Assembly: GCA_947650285.1 (NCBI GenBank)
Contig: CANTFL010000535.1
Coordinates: 62,001-126,000, forward strand
Direction of reading: 5' to 3'
Length of the DNA stretch: 64,000 nt
Source: Hyaloperonospora brassicae
Taxonomy: Eukaryota > Oomycota > Peronosporomycetes > Peronosporales > Peronosporaceae
Position numbers and translations under genes: made by a program. Below, in pieces: positions 1 through 11,884 of the stretch. Positions within the stretch are counted from its first letter, which is position 1, and every line of letters begins with the position of its first letter. The notes beneath the pieces were generated by a model. The model worked only from the letters and a program-made list of their open reading frames with translations. It made no database searches and was not told the DNA's origin.

Positions 1-1777
1 TCGGTGGCCATCTAATTGAGGCGCCACGTACTGGTGAAAAATGGCACCAAGTGATATGGCGATCCGATGAGAGGCGGAAGGTGATCCCACGGAGATCGAC
101 GGACCGATCCAACGGTCGGCCAAAGGATGGACGTGGAACGGTCTGAGACGAGGCGCAGAAAGGGGTGATTTTCTTGGAACAATCTGGGACGAGTCGCAGA
201 CATCGATGATTTCCACGGTGCAATCTGGGACGAGGGACTAGATTGAACCAGAAGACCGTTCTGAACTGAGAAAGGTACTTCTGAGACCAAGCGATGCGAC
301 GTAACTCTTTGACAAAGTTGCAGCATCCAGGTGATCGAAGATACACATCACCGATCTCCAATGGGAGTACTGATTTAGGTTAATTATGGACCGATCTGGA
401 AGTGCGGATGTTTGTGGGAGTCCGTGGGACCGTTTTGAGAATTGTGGATGGTCCCATTGTGCGGCTAAACCCTTGAGGATGGTATCGGACCATGCACAAC
501 GAACGGAAGAACATATAGGGCCGGATCGCACTGTGTCGATCCTCAACGATCTCGAATTGGGCATCAGATCGGTCATGTTCCCTGCTGATTATGGATATAT
601 CGATGATGGAGCTATTGGATTGTGATATACATGCTTGTTGAAGGTCCATGAGTGATGTCGCAAAAGTTCAGACCGAAAGAGACAATGGAAGCCGGTTGAA
701 TTGACGTCGCAAAATGGATTTAGACACATTCGGCATTTGGATACTATTTTGGACTTTTCGGTACCAAAATTGGGTATTAGGTACCGCATTTGGAATTTGC
801 TCCCTTTTTGGTGTCTAGGTACGATATCGGGAGTATTGGCGCTATCTTTGGAGCACAGGTCACGAGATTTCGACACGTGTTCAAGGGGGCGGTCAAGCTT
901 AAAGGTGATATCGGTTTGGAGAGTGACCTACAGTTTGGAATAGGCTTAAGTATAGGATGGCTATTAATTTGGTTGGATAATAAAGCAGTTACCGTTTTTA
1001 CATATAAAGCACGTCGCAGACTTCTCTTCCGGGCAGGATATTTGGCCTCCCGTCGATCAAGAGACGTTGCACGCGCCGTGTTTCGTGTACTCACCTTGGA
1101 TTGTTTGGCCAAGGTGGGGTTAAGGTAACTCAACTCAACTCAAACTGCTAGGGTAGCAGCAAACAACGGTAAAGGAAAAGGATTTTGGTTACAAGATCGC
1201 GAGGCAGCTCAAGTGGTCAGAAGATCTGGACAAGGAGTTCAAGACAAGACCGAGCAAGACCGAAGCGATCTACAGGGCAGATCGGCACGTTTCATTTTGG
1301 CGAAACAAGCAACCGATCCACCCACATTGCGCACTTCCGGCAAGATTGGCCGATCTCGAGACCAGATCGGACCGATCCCAACGCAAGATCGACGCAAGAC
1401 AACTATTTGCTGAGTGAAGATTTCCGCACAGCGAAGACCCCGATCCCGAAGACAAATCGAGATCGGTGTGATTCAAGATCGAGATCGCGACATCGCCCAA
1501 GAGTGACTGCCGCGACTCAAGATCAAGATCGCAGAACCCCGTTCGTGGTGTGAAGATTTCCGCACCGGAAGCGAACGCTCAACCCAACCTCTCAGCGAGA
1601 TCGACATCTCCCAAGGCCGTTACGAAGAGCTCAAGCCAGCCCAACCGACGGGTACACAAGGTGAGCACAAGGTTATACAGCAAGGCACGGATCGGAGTAC
1701 CCCCTCCGTGAGTCGGCAAGTCTGGGCAAGTGGAAGATTGACACTCACTAAAGTAATTTTGTGAGATCGACTTCACC
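1..1777 (+). repeat. 5' LTR of element A, start cut by window edge
   Basis: Aligns along its length with the long LTRs of element B (33,578-35,770 and 46,456-48,648), but with many more differences, so A is an older copy. Position 1 corresponds to about 33,937 in B, so roughly 360 bp of the LTR lie outside the window. It ends in cttcaccaca, like the 3' LTR of B. GATC is very frequent. A TATA-like catataaagc lies near 999. Small open frames inside are shared only because the DNA is similar, and none is called as a gene. Confidence 0.8.
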
Positions 1778-2050
1778 ACACATATATGCATTCGTTAAAA
1801 GAAAAGTGATAAATTAAGAAGTTAACGATTATGCCGAGCCGATCGCTTATATACGTATAGATTCAACTTGTGTCCCGGCGATTGCAATTGTGCAACAAAT
1901 TGATGAATACACTCGATTATCCGTGAAGATGGAGCTCGATCTCGCACCAGGGGAATCACGGGGCATTGGAAATATCATACGCCTGGAAAATAGTTTACGC
2001 AGGCTAAAGCGTTTGGCAAGATCAACAATGAAAAATACACGATGCTGTTT
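1778..2050 (+). other. element A leader; gag missing
   Basis: Only about 270 bp separate the LTR end from the protease region, whereas element B has nearly 3 kb of leader plus gag at the same place. No primer-binding site (TGG just after the LTR) and no gag motif can be seen. I infer an internal deletion that removed gag. Confidence 0.55.
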
Positions 2051-2810
2051 GTTCCGGTGCTGAAGTGTCAATCATCGACACCACCTTTGCTCGTAAGTTA
2101 GGGTGCATGATCGACGAAATCCAGACTCAAGAATGTGTCGGTATAGAGGAAAACGCATACATGACAATACAGCGCACGAAGATCAAGATTACATTGGACA
2201 GCTCACTAGTGGTTTTTTTTCGACGTATGGGTTGGTGATCAAGTCGGTCAAGAGGCTATACTGGGTATGGAATTTATGGTTCCGGCGGGATTTCACTTAC
2301 ATCTAGCGTACGGAACGCTATGTCTACCTGATGAAGTCTGCATTGGGTCTAGCGTGACGTAAGCCACTTATTAGCCGACCTATCAAGCGATCAACCTGAA
2401 TGATCAACACGTGGTGATACCGATTGGCAAACCAAAAGAAGTGAGTATAGAAATCGCACCATCATGAGATAAACTTTGGGTAATACGAGACGTGGAGTGG
2501 GTACCAACTGTGACTACCGGGCCTGGTAAGATCAAATATCTACAGCTCACAAACCTATGTGATCGCGAGATGATTTTACGCTGAGGAAATCCATTAGAAA
2601 AGTGGGTGGTAGCGGACACGATACCCCGATCGCAGGGGTACGTGTATGTGAGGTCGCGACGTTTTAACGAGTGGCAGACATTAGCGTTTGAGGCTACAAC
2701 TGATAGAGAATAAATCTCGCCCGCAACGTATGAAGGGCCATTGGTTGATCAGCGATCATACCCTACACCGAGAAATATTTAAAACGCCAAGAAGTAAATA
2801 CAGAAAAAGA
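2051..2810 (+). pseudogene. retropepsin region of element A (decayed)
   Basis: Fragments in several frames match the protease region of element B (38,580-39,386): a segment reading GAEVSIID around 2,055-2,080, and GQEAILGMEFMVPAG around 2,245-2,290 (B has GQEAILGMDSMVSAG). In an active element the protease would cut the Gag-Pol polyprotein inside the particle. The motif before the catalytic Asp is blurred here, and frameshifts and stops occur every 100-200 bp, so this is a relic. Confidence 0.6.
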
Positions 2811-3423
2811 GGCGAACGACTGCAGTGCTGGCATGTTACAACCTGATCAAAACGTGATCGACGAGGATTTGATGCACTACATCGACAAGAGTAAAGGCAA
2901 TGATCGCGCTGTGAAGAGCGATGAAAGATCGATCAAGTTACTTGTGACGGAACATACCAATGACAAGACGCAAGACGATGAGCGTGTGCAAACCTTGTCA
3001 AAGGAATCTAGCAGAGTGGTGAAGCTGACCGTGACAAGGAGGATCGATTGCGAGGAGCCTGATCGGGGGCATAGAAGATCTATCCATTAGCCAGACGCGA
3101 TCACTACCATGGACGGTGATGGACCAACATTATATAGAAATTAGTCTGACAAGATCGCGAGGGACACAGAAGAGCGGTGTATGCAGCCCGAGGAAGATGT
3201 TTATCTACCAACAAAAGTTTCTTCGTCGATCTCTACGACCCAAGGGTGCAGGAGGGGTGATCATTCACAAGATCGGCATGAGGAGTCAAACCTTGAAGTA
3301 AAGATGGTCGACGCAAAGTATATCGGGCGAGGTATCAGTGATTTAATGTAAGGAGAATCCCGCTTTCAGGCAGACAGGAGTGCGATCAAAGATTGTGATT
3401 TACCGGAAAAGTCCAATCGTCTG
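2811..3423 (+). other. element A, protease-RT linker
   Basis: Charged, low-complexity coding-like sequence with short frames (for example 2,833-3,090). B has a similarly poorly conserved spacer at about 39,390-39,600. No domain is recognised. I regard it as decayed polyprotein linker and not as a separate gene. Confidence 0.4.
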
Positions 3424-4393
3424 GTGGAATTGACAAACATTGAAGTGATCGGTGAGGAAAATACGGAGGTAGAACCGCCTTCCGCGTCAACGTATCGTGA
3501 TGAAAGTGGAAAGATGTATGCTGAGGATGTCGATCAGCACATGCCGATCCTATCGAAAGTTGTTGCACCTACGGCCGAGATATATTTAGAGGACATTCAA
3601 GTGGGCGACTCAGGAGAGACATTGTCAAGTGATCAAGAGAAATTGCGACAACTAATATGGGCGAATCGTCATCTGCTAATTGGCAAAGGTAATGCCCTAC
3701 CCCGTGCGGCTCGTGAAGCGGTCTGTGATATTGATGTCGGAGGCGCTAACCCGATGTCGCAAAGAGTGCGACCGGTCGCTCCCAAATTTTGCGAGAATCT
3801 AGATGGTCTAAACAAGGGAATATTGACGGCGCAGATAATTAGCCCGTCCAATTCTCCGTGGGTATCACCAATCGTGGTGATCATAATGAAGAATGGAGAA
3901 GATATTTGATTATGCATCGACTATAGACGAGTGACTTAGCTGACGAGATTGATGGTCTACCCCATGCATTCAATCAGCGACTTGCTGCAGGATATGGATA
4001 AAGCCATGTGGTACTGTTCCTTAGACATGGCAAGTGTTTTTTTGGGTGGTGGATATGATATAGCGATCCAGAAATATTTCGGCGTTTACGAAACCTTCAG
4101 GCCTTTTTGAATGGCTAAGGATGCCGTTTGGGATGAATAACGAACCGCAGATTTACCAGCGACTGATTGACAATGCGTTATATGGACATTTGAAGATTGG
4201 TGTATGTCCAACTACGATCACTTCGGGATCACCAGATCTTATCGACGTGTTTATCGACTGGGAATTGGATTCTGACATGAAGACGTCGGTCCCTGGTCGA
4301 AGGTCATACATCGACGATACACCAAGACCGGCCCCGTCGTGGGAACTTCTCTACCGCAAAGTAGACAGATTGTTAAACGTGTTAAATCAATAA
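3424..4393 (+). pseudogene. reverse transcriptase of element A (broken)
   Basis: The 161-codon frame 3,424-3,909 carries the N-terminal part of a Ty3/Gypsy RT, including GKGNALPRAAR, CDIDVGGA and SPWVSPIVVII, all matched by B at about 39,870-40,070. After an in-frame stop at 3,907, fragments continue (LCID, then YCSLDMAS). The catalytic motif YIDD is seen at about 4,309-4,320 in the frame 4,121-4,393. RT copies element RNA to cDNA. At least three stops or frameshifts break the domain. Confidence 0.75.
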
Positions 4394-4504
4394 AATTTAA
4401 CAATCAGTCTGGCTAAGAGCTTCTGGGGACGACGCAAGGTCAACTAGCTGTTTCATCAAGTGTCTTTGGCTAGATAAGAAGCGGACTCAAATGATCCAGG
4501 ATCA

Positions 4505-5260
4505 TTGGTCAACATGCCATTTTCTCGCTCCTTACGGTCGATGCAAGCGTTTCTGGAGAGCCTCAACCATTACAGTCGATTCATCGAAGGCGTTTCAGTG
4601 TACGCCTCAGTACTGTACGAATTAGGAGAATCCGAGTTTTATGAGATCCGTCGAGCGTATGACGTCCCAAGGACAGTGGGGATTGCGGGGCAAAATCGGC
4701 TGAGTCATTATGTCCATAAAAGCGATCAGAAAGTGCTTCAATCTCTGAAGATGATCAGGAATTACATCCTACTGCTGGGGTCGATCAGGAATAAAACTTA
4801 ATTGTTGAATGCAATCAGGATCACACCCAACCAATCGCTGGGGGCGATCAGGAATCACACCCAATTGCTGGGGCGATCAGGATCCGGAAGGCAGGAGTGG
4901 CTGGGGAAAAAAGCAACGATCCCGTTTACTTTCTTGAAACAGAAGATAGAGACTACACCCATTTTAAAACACTCAGACCCGGATCGACCGCCAGTGATTG
5001 TGGTGTACGCCAGCAAGTGGGCTGTGTCGGCGGCATTGCTGAAGAAACATGAGGGGGTGTACTGGCCGGTCACTTTTTCAAGCCGTACGATGAAGCTCAA
5101 CGAAGTTAACTATGACATGGTGGAGAATGAGGTACTAGCATTGCTAAAGATGCTAGATATATGCTATACCATGCTAATGTCTCATGAGATCACCTTGCTG
5201 ACTCGTTATTCAACCTTAGTATGGTTGCTCCAATCTTTCGGTCTTAATTAGAGATTAGGA
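4505..5260 (+). pseudogene. RT thumb and first RNase H of element A (broken)
   Basis: The frame 4,505-4,801 begins with SMQAFLESLNHYSRFIE, the RT connection typical of Ty3/Gypsy. The frame 4,802-5,251 continues with PPVIVVYASKWAVSAALL and the LLTRYSTLVWLL motif of the retroelement RNase H. A 30-bp tandem repeat (4,753-4,881), absent from B, has been inserted or expanded between them. Native RNase H removes RNA from the RNA:DNA hybrid. Stops make the copy inactive. Confidence 0.7.
4753..4881 (+). repeat. about four copies of a 30-bp tandem repeat
   Basis: Units start with gatcaggaat or a variant and end near gctggggc. The last two units agree best. The tract lies inside the RNase H region of A and is not present in the homologous stretch of B. 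Confidence 0.7.
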
Positions 5261-5479
5261 CGATGGGATGCATTATTATCAATCTGAACACTGGAGATCC
5301 GTCGATGTGAGAAGGGTGAAGATGATATACTGGGTACTCTGGAAGCGAGTATAACTCCTCGACAGGAAGTGGATGAGATGTTTATCGCGATTGCGAAAAA
5401 GAAACAACCACGACAAACGATTAGTATTCATCCACCTAAGGTCAAAGAGAAAGAAAATCTCTGGGTTGCTAATTTTTAT

Positions 5480-6060
5480 ACGTCTGCTTGAGTGTAGAGA
5501 AAGTTTGGAGCATGTATCGCGATCGTATGGAGATTACCAGTTCGGAAGGTTGTGGCTGCCGCGTCTGAGTTTGTCCTTGATCAAACTATCAACGAAGCAG
5601 AATATAAAGGACTACTTTTAGTGATATTATTTTTCGACTGATCAGACCGAAAGAAGGGTAATCACATGTGGAGATTTAAATTTAGTGATCAGGCAATAGC
5701 GTGGAGAGATTGATAGCAAGGCGCCAGGTCTACAACTGCTGAGAAAAAGAGAGATAACTACTCTCCGATTCTGGCCTAAACATGAATTCTTACATGTGAA
5801 ACGCGATTGGATGCAAAGCGCAGATTGATTGGCAAGTGAAACTCTGCGGAAAGAGAAAGGTGGGATAGTGGTGGATGACCAAGATCGCCGAGACCTAGTG
5901 ACTCTTAATTGGCTAGATGAGTTAATGTTACCCCGCAAGACAAATCCGAGATTGCGAGTATCTGCGATCATCCTTGCTGCCGCACAACACCATTCGCCAC
6001 AAAATCTTCCAGAGGAGATCGTACAACAGATTCAAATCAAACGGATCAAATAAGCGCAGG
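5480..6060 (+). pseudogene. second, cellular-type RNase H of element A (remnant)
   Basis: Around 5,560-5,620 the sequence reads INEAEYKGLLL, the Glu-containing motif of cellular or archaeal-type RNase H. The B equivalent at 41,540-41,585 reads VNEAEYNGLLL. A dual RNase H of this kind is known from plant Tat and oomycete Chronos Gypsy lineages. The rest of the domain is spread over several frames. The frame 5,829-6,053 matches the tether between RNase H and integrase in B (PKHLDELLKPK there). Confidence 0.55.
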
Positions 6061-6083
6061 ATGATGAGAGTTGGATCTTTAAC

Positions 6084-7404
6084 TTGCAGATCTATTTGAC
6101 TGGAGACGTATCTACGATCGAATCAGCGGATGCAAAATCATGTGCCTTGATCGTGCCAGACAATGAGGTCGATGAAGACAAGTTGTTGCTCTTTTGTCCC
6201 AGATCAGCTACAAAGTCAGAAGATCGCGTAGAGCTGGGACGGTTGGTGATCCCGGAGCTATTGCAGCAGGATTTTTTACATCATTATCATACCAGTTTGG
6301 AAAGCGGCCATTACGGCATAGGTCGAACTTACCAGAGGATCAGGGTGAAGTTTTACTGGAGAGGTTTGTATCGAAGTGTGCAACGGTATGTGGGAGAGTG
6401 TGTGGATTGCGAGACAGGTATAGGCCGCTCCTGCGATCGAAGTGGATCGCCAGGCAACGTACAAGCGACGGACCCGTTTTAGATTCTAGCGATGGATCAT
6501 TTACATTCGTCGCCGCGATCGTTCTAAAGGAAAATAGAGTAGTTGATCTGGGTCGATCTGTTCTCTAGATATGTTGTTGCGAAGGCGAGTGCATCTCGAA
6601 CCGCACAAACAATAGCGGAAAATAACGAAGAATGTGTATTCAGAAGGTATAGCGCAATTGAAGCACTTCGTCACGATTGAAAGCCAGGATTCATGTTTGA
6701 TTTCTTTCGGGCGTTTAATTAGTTCGTGTGCCAGAAACAACGAGCTACTATGGCTTATAGGCTACGAGCAAACTGCAGAGCAGAGCGCATGGTACAGACG
6801 TAAACTAGAGCAATCAAGATGTATGTTTTGGACGAGAACCAGAGAGATTGGGATGAAAATGACGAACGATTGACAACGTGATCAACACCGCACGTGATCG
6901 GATTTGCGGTGACACCCCATTTTATTTGATCCACGGTTGGGACCCCCGATCAACGTTTGAATCCACGTTATCTCTAGGGAGTACTGCTTCGCGAGATCGA
7001 GATCCACGACGATGACGGTTTGACATACAACGCCATTAACAACGAGCGAGAGCGACGGTGAACAGTAGACTGAAGGAAGCAATTTAAGATCGCGCTGATA
7101 AGCATAAATAGGATCGCGATCTGCTGACTCATGCAGCGGATCGCAATTCTGGCTATTTCTGGATCGCGTCAAGGAGGGGTACGCTCGGAAATTGGCACAT
7201 ATGTGGCACGGACCGTTCCTAGTGATCGAAAACTGCGGGGATCACGCTGTGGGATTAAAAATAGCATGTACGCCCTACCAAGGCTTTGCAGTGGTTCACG
7301 TGTCAGAGATTAAACTTGTACGACTGTTTCCGGCTCGAACGATGGAAAAACTGATAATAAGCGAAGCGGATCGATTTATTTTTGACGAAGCTTTATTACC
7401 ATAA
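6084..7404 (+). pseudogene. integrase of element A (broken)
   Basis: The frame 6,084-6,482 holds the HHCC zinc-binding N-terminus: LQQDFLHHYHTSLESGHYG, then the WRGLYRSVQRYVGECVDC segment at about 6,357-6,410. Integrase would insert the cDNA into the chromosome. The catalytic core (6,480-6,960) is scattered over all frames. The C-terminal part is seen in 7,192-7,404 (MWHGPFLVIENCGDHAVGLK), a GPF/Y-like module also found in B at about 43,170-43,230. Confidence 0.7.
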
Positions 7405-7469
7405 GGCAGTTGGGTAGGCCATCTGGCAGAAGACGAGCTCAAAGTCGTAAGAATGACGAATATGCGATC

Positions 7470-7660
7470 AGGACGGTGGACACATTATGACAGGGGGCAC
7501 CGACAGTTCAACGTCGATTGGAAAGGATAAGGTTATTCGTCGTAAGTGGACGAAGCTGACTTGATATGTAGAGCGTTGATACAAGAATGGGACCGTAATC
7601 GTGTGCGGAAGAATCGGTTTGAAGTGATGCAGTCGCATGAAGAAGGGGATGCGGGTAAGT
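7470..7660 (+). pseudogene. chromodomain remnant of element A
   Basis: Reads HRQFNVDWKG, then VDEADL and NRFEVMQSHEEG, matching HRQFLVKWKGYPD, VDEADL and NRFEVMQSHEG in B (43,460-43,610). Chromodomains at the integrase C-terminus direct chromoviruses to methylated-histone chromatin. A TAA precedes VDEADL in both A and B. Confidence 0.55.
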
Positions 7661-8139
7661 GATGGTCAGGTATTGACTTGAGCGTACGTACAGGAAGGCT
7701 GTATGGGAAGGTAGAAAGGCGGTAGATATTGTGAGTATGGCAATCGAAGGTTTACCGACGTTATCGCGCAGGTGAAGATCTAGCAGTATTAATGATCGCC
7801 AGTGATCAGCATCGGTGGATCTTTGATCGCAAGCGATCTGGACGGAGGGTGACCTGATCGAGCTTGATGAAAGTGAAGAAGAAGCTTGGAGACGATTTCA
7901 ACAATGATTTACGAGGATGAAAACACAAGGGAAAATTGATATTGAACGAAGAGACTGACAAATCTTGGACGATCAACAAGAGAAGAATTTACCAGAGATA
8001 TGGGTGATCGACAATGCAGGATGTTTTGCGATCGCGGACCGATACTGGTTACTCCACGGATTGGCTAAGTCAGCTAGCGACAAGGCAGTGATCAAGTTTG
8101 GAATCTTCGTCGTCTTTCATCCTATACCAGGGCACCACA
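7661..8139 (+). other. element A, spacer between pol and antisense ORF3
   Basis: No domain recognised on either strand. GATC-rich sequence with short frames only. The corresponding B interval (43,640-43,990) is equally uninformative. Confidence 0.3.
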
Positions 8140-10649
8140 ATCTTTTTTCTGACGAGGCCGGGAAGTGTAAAAAGAAGGGGTCCAACAGAATGTACAAGTC
8201 GCAATGTCCGTCGATAATCCCTTGAAGGATAAAGCGGAGGACATATTTCCAACGAGGTCTCGATCGCGATCGGCGTTGCCGGCGCTCTTCACAAAACATG
8301 GCCAATCCCGGATATGCCTGGAGCTGCCGACTGGAGATGGGGAGAACGTGAGTCTATTCCCATAGCGCCTGTCGATGACGATCTCTAAACGCGCGATACG
8401 TTTCCATCAACTCTTTGAACCACCCAGTCACTATAAAGGAGATCAGCTCGATCGATTGATCGAGAATTTTCCATGGTTCTTGGCTGTAGAGAGACGTGGT
8501 CTTCGCTGAAGAAATTAACTAAGGAGCCCATTGATCGGCCCGGAGTGCTGATGGCCTCGGTGCTTTGTACGCGGGGAATGAAAAAAAATTCGGCTTGAGA
8601 AAAAAGTTTGACCGTGAACTTTACTTCCATCTCAGCGACACTGGTATAGATGACTTGACGCGACGACCAGGGGCTTACCTAAAAAGTTGACCGGGAAACG
8701 CGACAGCTGTAACCAGGGCTCCACTTATCGCGCGGTACACGAGTGGCTGGCAGCGCGATGTAATGGCCGGGAGACAAGATATTGTTCACGTCCTCACTAT
8801 CATCACTGGACATCCTGAGAGGGACAGACGAATCGCTCGAAGGCTCGCCCGGAAGATCGATTTTGGATACCTTTGATTTCTTATGAGTCGTCAATGGAGC
8901 CGGAGAAGAAGGTCGCGAGTTGGGCTGGATTCTTCAATGAAGATCGTGGATGCAGGTTGATCAAGTTTGGACGATCTAGCAGAAGTCGAAGCTCGTCTAG
9001 GGGAAGTAGATCGCGAATCGGATAGCGCGGCGCGGGTGGCATCCCCGAAGAACTGGACGAATAGCTCAAGTCGCATGACGAAGAATACCGATTCTCCGGA
9101 TTTGCTCGACTTCCCATCTCTTCTTGCGACGTCTTCGTGGAGATCACCGGAGCCCCCAATACCGGAGGAGGATTAGCAGGATTATTTGGGTATGCCCCTG
9201 GTAAACGCTCGGACGATACCGATCGCTTGGGCTTAGGTGATCGCGTTGACCTAGATGACCTCCCGTGAGAAGGCAATCGTGCGGAGCTGCTACCGGTGCA
9301 AATGCAGTAGACTTGGGAGGATCGACCGCTTGCAGCGACACCTTGGATTGTGCGGAATTTTCCACCGAAGCCGACCTAGCTGATCGCGTGAAAAAGGTCG
9401 ATCGCGGTAACGTAGTGGACTTGGTTGACTTTGTACGCGACGCAGGATTGCCCGATTGCTGGATCTTGTCTCGTAACTTAGAAGCATCCGTCAGCACCGT
9501 ATCAACTGATCGCGTGGATGGCGATGATCGTGTAGGTCCAGCGGAAGACTTCGAGCGGGCAGATCGCGTCGCAGACCTGGTCCGGGTCGGAGGGGAGGAG
9601 TCTTAGGAGACCTGAGAACTCTTGGACGGGAGGCCATGGTTACTGTCGCTCCGGTTACGCTTGTTGTCCGAAGAAGTTGGAACTAGCGCTGTAGAAAACG
9701 GACGACCAGATGCCAGCTGAGCCAGCTGAGCCCGAAGTTGGTCGCGATCATCTACAGCGAGATCACGATCGGCGATAGCGACATAACGAGCATTTTCCCC
9801 GGTCCTGGATCTTACGTTTAAGACACGCATTTTCGAAGTGAAAATTCGCCATCACCTTGCGCAGCCGATCCAGTTCGCGCTTTTTCATCCGTGATCTCCG
9901 CGCCATTTTGATCACGCAGCGTAGAAAATGACGTGATCTGTTTCTCGAGATCGGCTGTCTTCTGCTGATTGCGAGCAGAGGCGCCCTGGTGTTTCTTTGC
10001 GTCGGCGTCCCGAAGATCCCGGATCGACCGCAGCTGCGAAATCGGGTTTTTCAACTTAGATGAAGCGAGCTGTTCTCTTGCCGATACTGCTTTTCGAGAG
10101 ACGAACAAACAGCAATCTGGCCACGCCGACTCTAATCTAAGTGAGAGGAAACAGCTTCAGACAGGATATCTTCAAGCGCTCGATCTTGTTCTTCAAGTCG
10201 TGAATTCTCACCACCCGACCCTCCTTGTTGTTCAAGACGCCTTCGCATTCTTTGCTGCGCTGACGAGCCTTCTGTAAAGTGAAGGGCGAACGATCGAAGC
10301 GATGCTTGACATATATACGCAACTGGATCCCGAATATACGCAACGTGTTCAACTTCTGCTCCAGGCGATAGCCGCGGTGCTTCCCTTCTTTCAAGGCATC
10401 TTCAAGGGATCCGTAACGCCTCACGATCGCCTCGTAGCTCTCCATGTGGCCGTAAAGATCGGCGACCATTCCGGTCATCGTCGGTCGATCAACGTACGCA
10501 GCAGTCGTCACCTTGGTACTGGAAGGAAGCGGGTACTACCCGGCGTACGACTCATTGGGATCGCGGACGTGCGTCACCTGACCAAGACCAAGAGACGACT
10601 CGCCCGAATCGGAAGAAGAAGAGGTGCCAGAAGGTTTTGTCTTCGACAT
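8140..10649 (-). pseudogene. antisense ORF3 of element A (decayed)
   Basis: Reading leftward from an ATG at 10,649, the frame begins MSKTKPSGTSSSSDSGESS, has one stop, then shows a coiled-coil-like stretch (for example EGKHRGYRLEQKLNTL, and DLEKQITSF after a frameshift). A Ser/Pro/Arg-rich region follows at about 9,600-8,900. Near the C-terminal end (about 8,235-8,140) IIDGHCDLYILLDPFFL is almost the same as in B (44,180-44,130). Function unknown; not a known retroelement protein to me. It occupies the space between pol and the 3' LTR on the opposite strand. Agreement in the same reading frame despite strong DNA divergence argues for past coding function. Several frameshifts and stops make this copy dead. 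Confidence 0.6.
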
Positions 10650-10939
10650 GGCGTAAGCTAACACGAGGGACTGACCAATCAAAAAGACAAGTGCGCAGTC
10701 AGATCGACACTGTGTGGCGACTAACGGCGCAGGGGATGAATGTGGTAAAGCGACTATGGAAATTCGCTATAGAGGAACTAATCGCATTCCCGTTATGTCC
10801 GAGCCAGGTAACGGTTATCGGCCTAGTCCCACATCTGGTGAGATCGCGTCCATTGAACAGTCAGACTAAAAAGGATATCAGATCGGGCAGCCTGGGACCT
10901 GCTATCTTGGATCAAGGTATGAGGCGGAAGGTAATGTTG

Positions 10940-11205
10940 GCGATCAGTCGATAAAAAAGGGAACCGCGATCAGCAAGGCAATCTAGATCAAGGCAGCAAT
11001 CGAGATCAAGGAGGCAATCAAGATCGTGATCAGTGATTGAGATCGTGATCAGTGATCAGGTACACGATCGAGATCAAGTGTATGATCGAAATCAGGTTGG
11101 TGTGGAACACACCATGTGATCCGCGATCAGCAAGGCGATCACGATGAGGAAGCGATCAAGATCGTGATCAGTGACCAGGTATGTGATCGCGATCAGATAA
11201 GTATA
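10940..11205 (+). repeat. GATC-dense block
   Basis: I count about 20 GATC tetramers here, where about one is expected by chance. They occur mostly as agatca, tgatca and cgatc in an irregular, not strictly tandem pattern. It sits at the inner edge of the 3' LTR-like region of A. Confidence 0.8.
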
Positions 11206-11289
11206 TTAGGTGTGGGCCACGCAAGTACAAGATCGCTACCGTCTATAGAGAGCGTCATGTGGCAAACGATGTCCAAGAAATGAGGATAG

Positions 11290-11884
11290 GGATAGGGTTG
11301 TTGGGTTTGATTGGTTAACATTAAAAATAGTTCAATTTGCTTCAACACGTGTCGACTTCTCCTCCGGGTGGATCATTGGCCACCCGACGCCAACGAAAGA
11401 TTTATATACTTTTATCAAGTGATATACCTGGATTGTTTGGCCAGGGATCAAGATCTCTCAAACAACATCCCAACTGCGACTGGATGCAGGAAACCTTTTG
11501 TGGTTGAGAATTCAAGATCGCGAGACGGCTCAAGTGGTCAGAAGGCTCGCGAATTAAGGTCTATATTTGGACAAGGCGATCTGTTACAGATCAGGGTGAC
11601 TCATATCGAGCACCCCACAAGCATACAAGTGATCGCGTGACGAATTCCACGTGATCACACCGACCCCGATCGTGGTGTGAAGATTTCCACACCGTGATCG
11701 ACCCTCGACCCCATCGCAAACACGGTCAAGTTTTCCATTGACACGAGTCTACCTGGAAGATTGCAACCCGCCCCACTGACGGGTACACAAGGTAAGGAAG
11801 ACAATCAAGAACACGGAATCGGAGTACCCTCTCCGTTAGTCGGTCGTCCGGGCGCCATTAGAGAATTGGGACCGATTCTCATAA
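11290..11884 (+). repeat. 3' LTR-like end of element A (diverged)
   Basis: Shares ordered landmarks with the 3' part of the A/B LTR: a CTCCGGG-type tract (11,358), GATCGCGAGACGGCTCAAGT (about 11,516; AGATCGCGAGGCAGCTCAAG in the 5' LTR), gtgtgaagatttcc (11,678), gacgggtacacaagg (11,778) and gagtaccctctccgttagtc (11,823). It is far more diverged from the 5' LTR than the B pair are from each other, so it may belong to a different insertion. Confidence 0.55.

Noticed and set aside
10302..10954. Plus-strand frames over ORF3 of A
   Set aside because: Antisense shadows; the minus strand has the conserved and coiled-coil reading.
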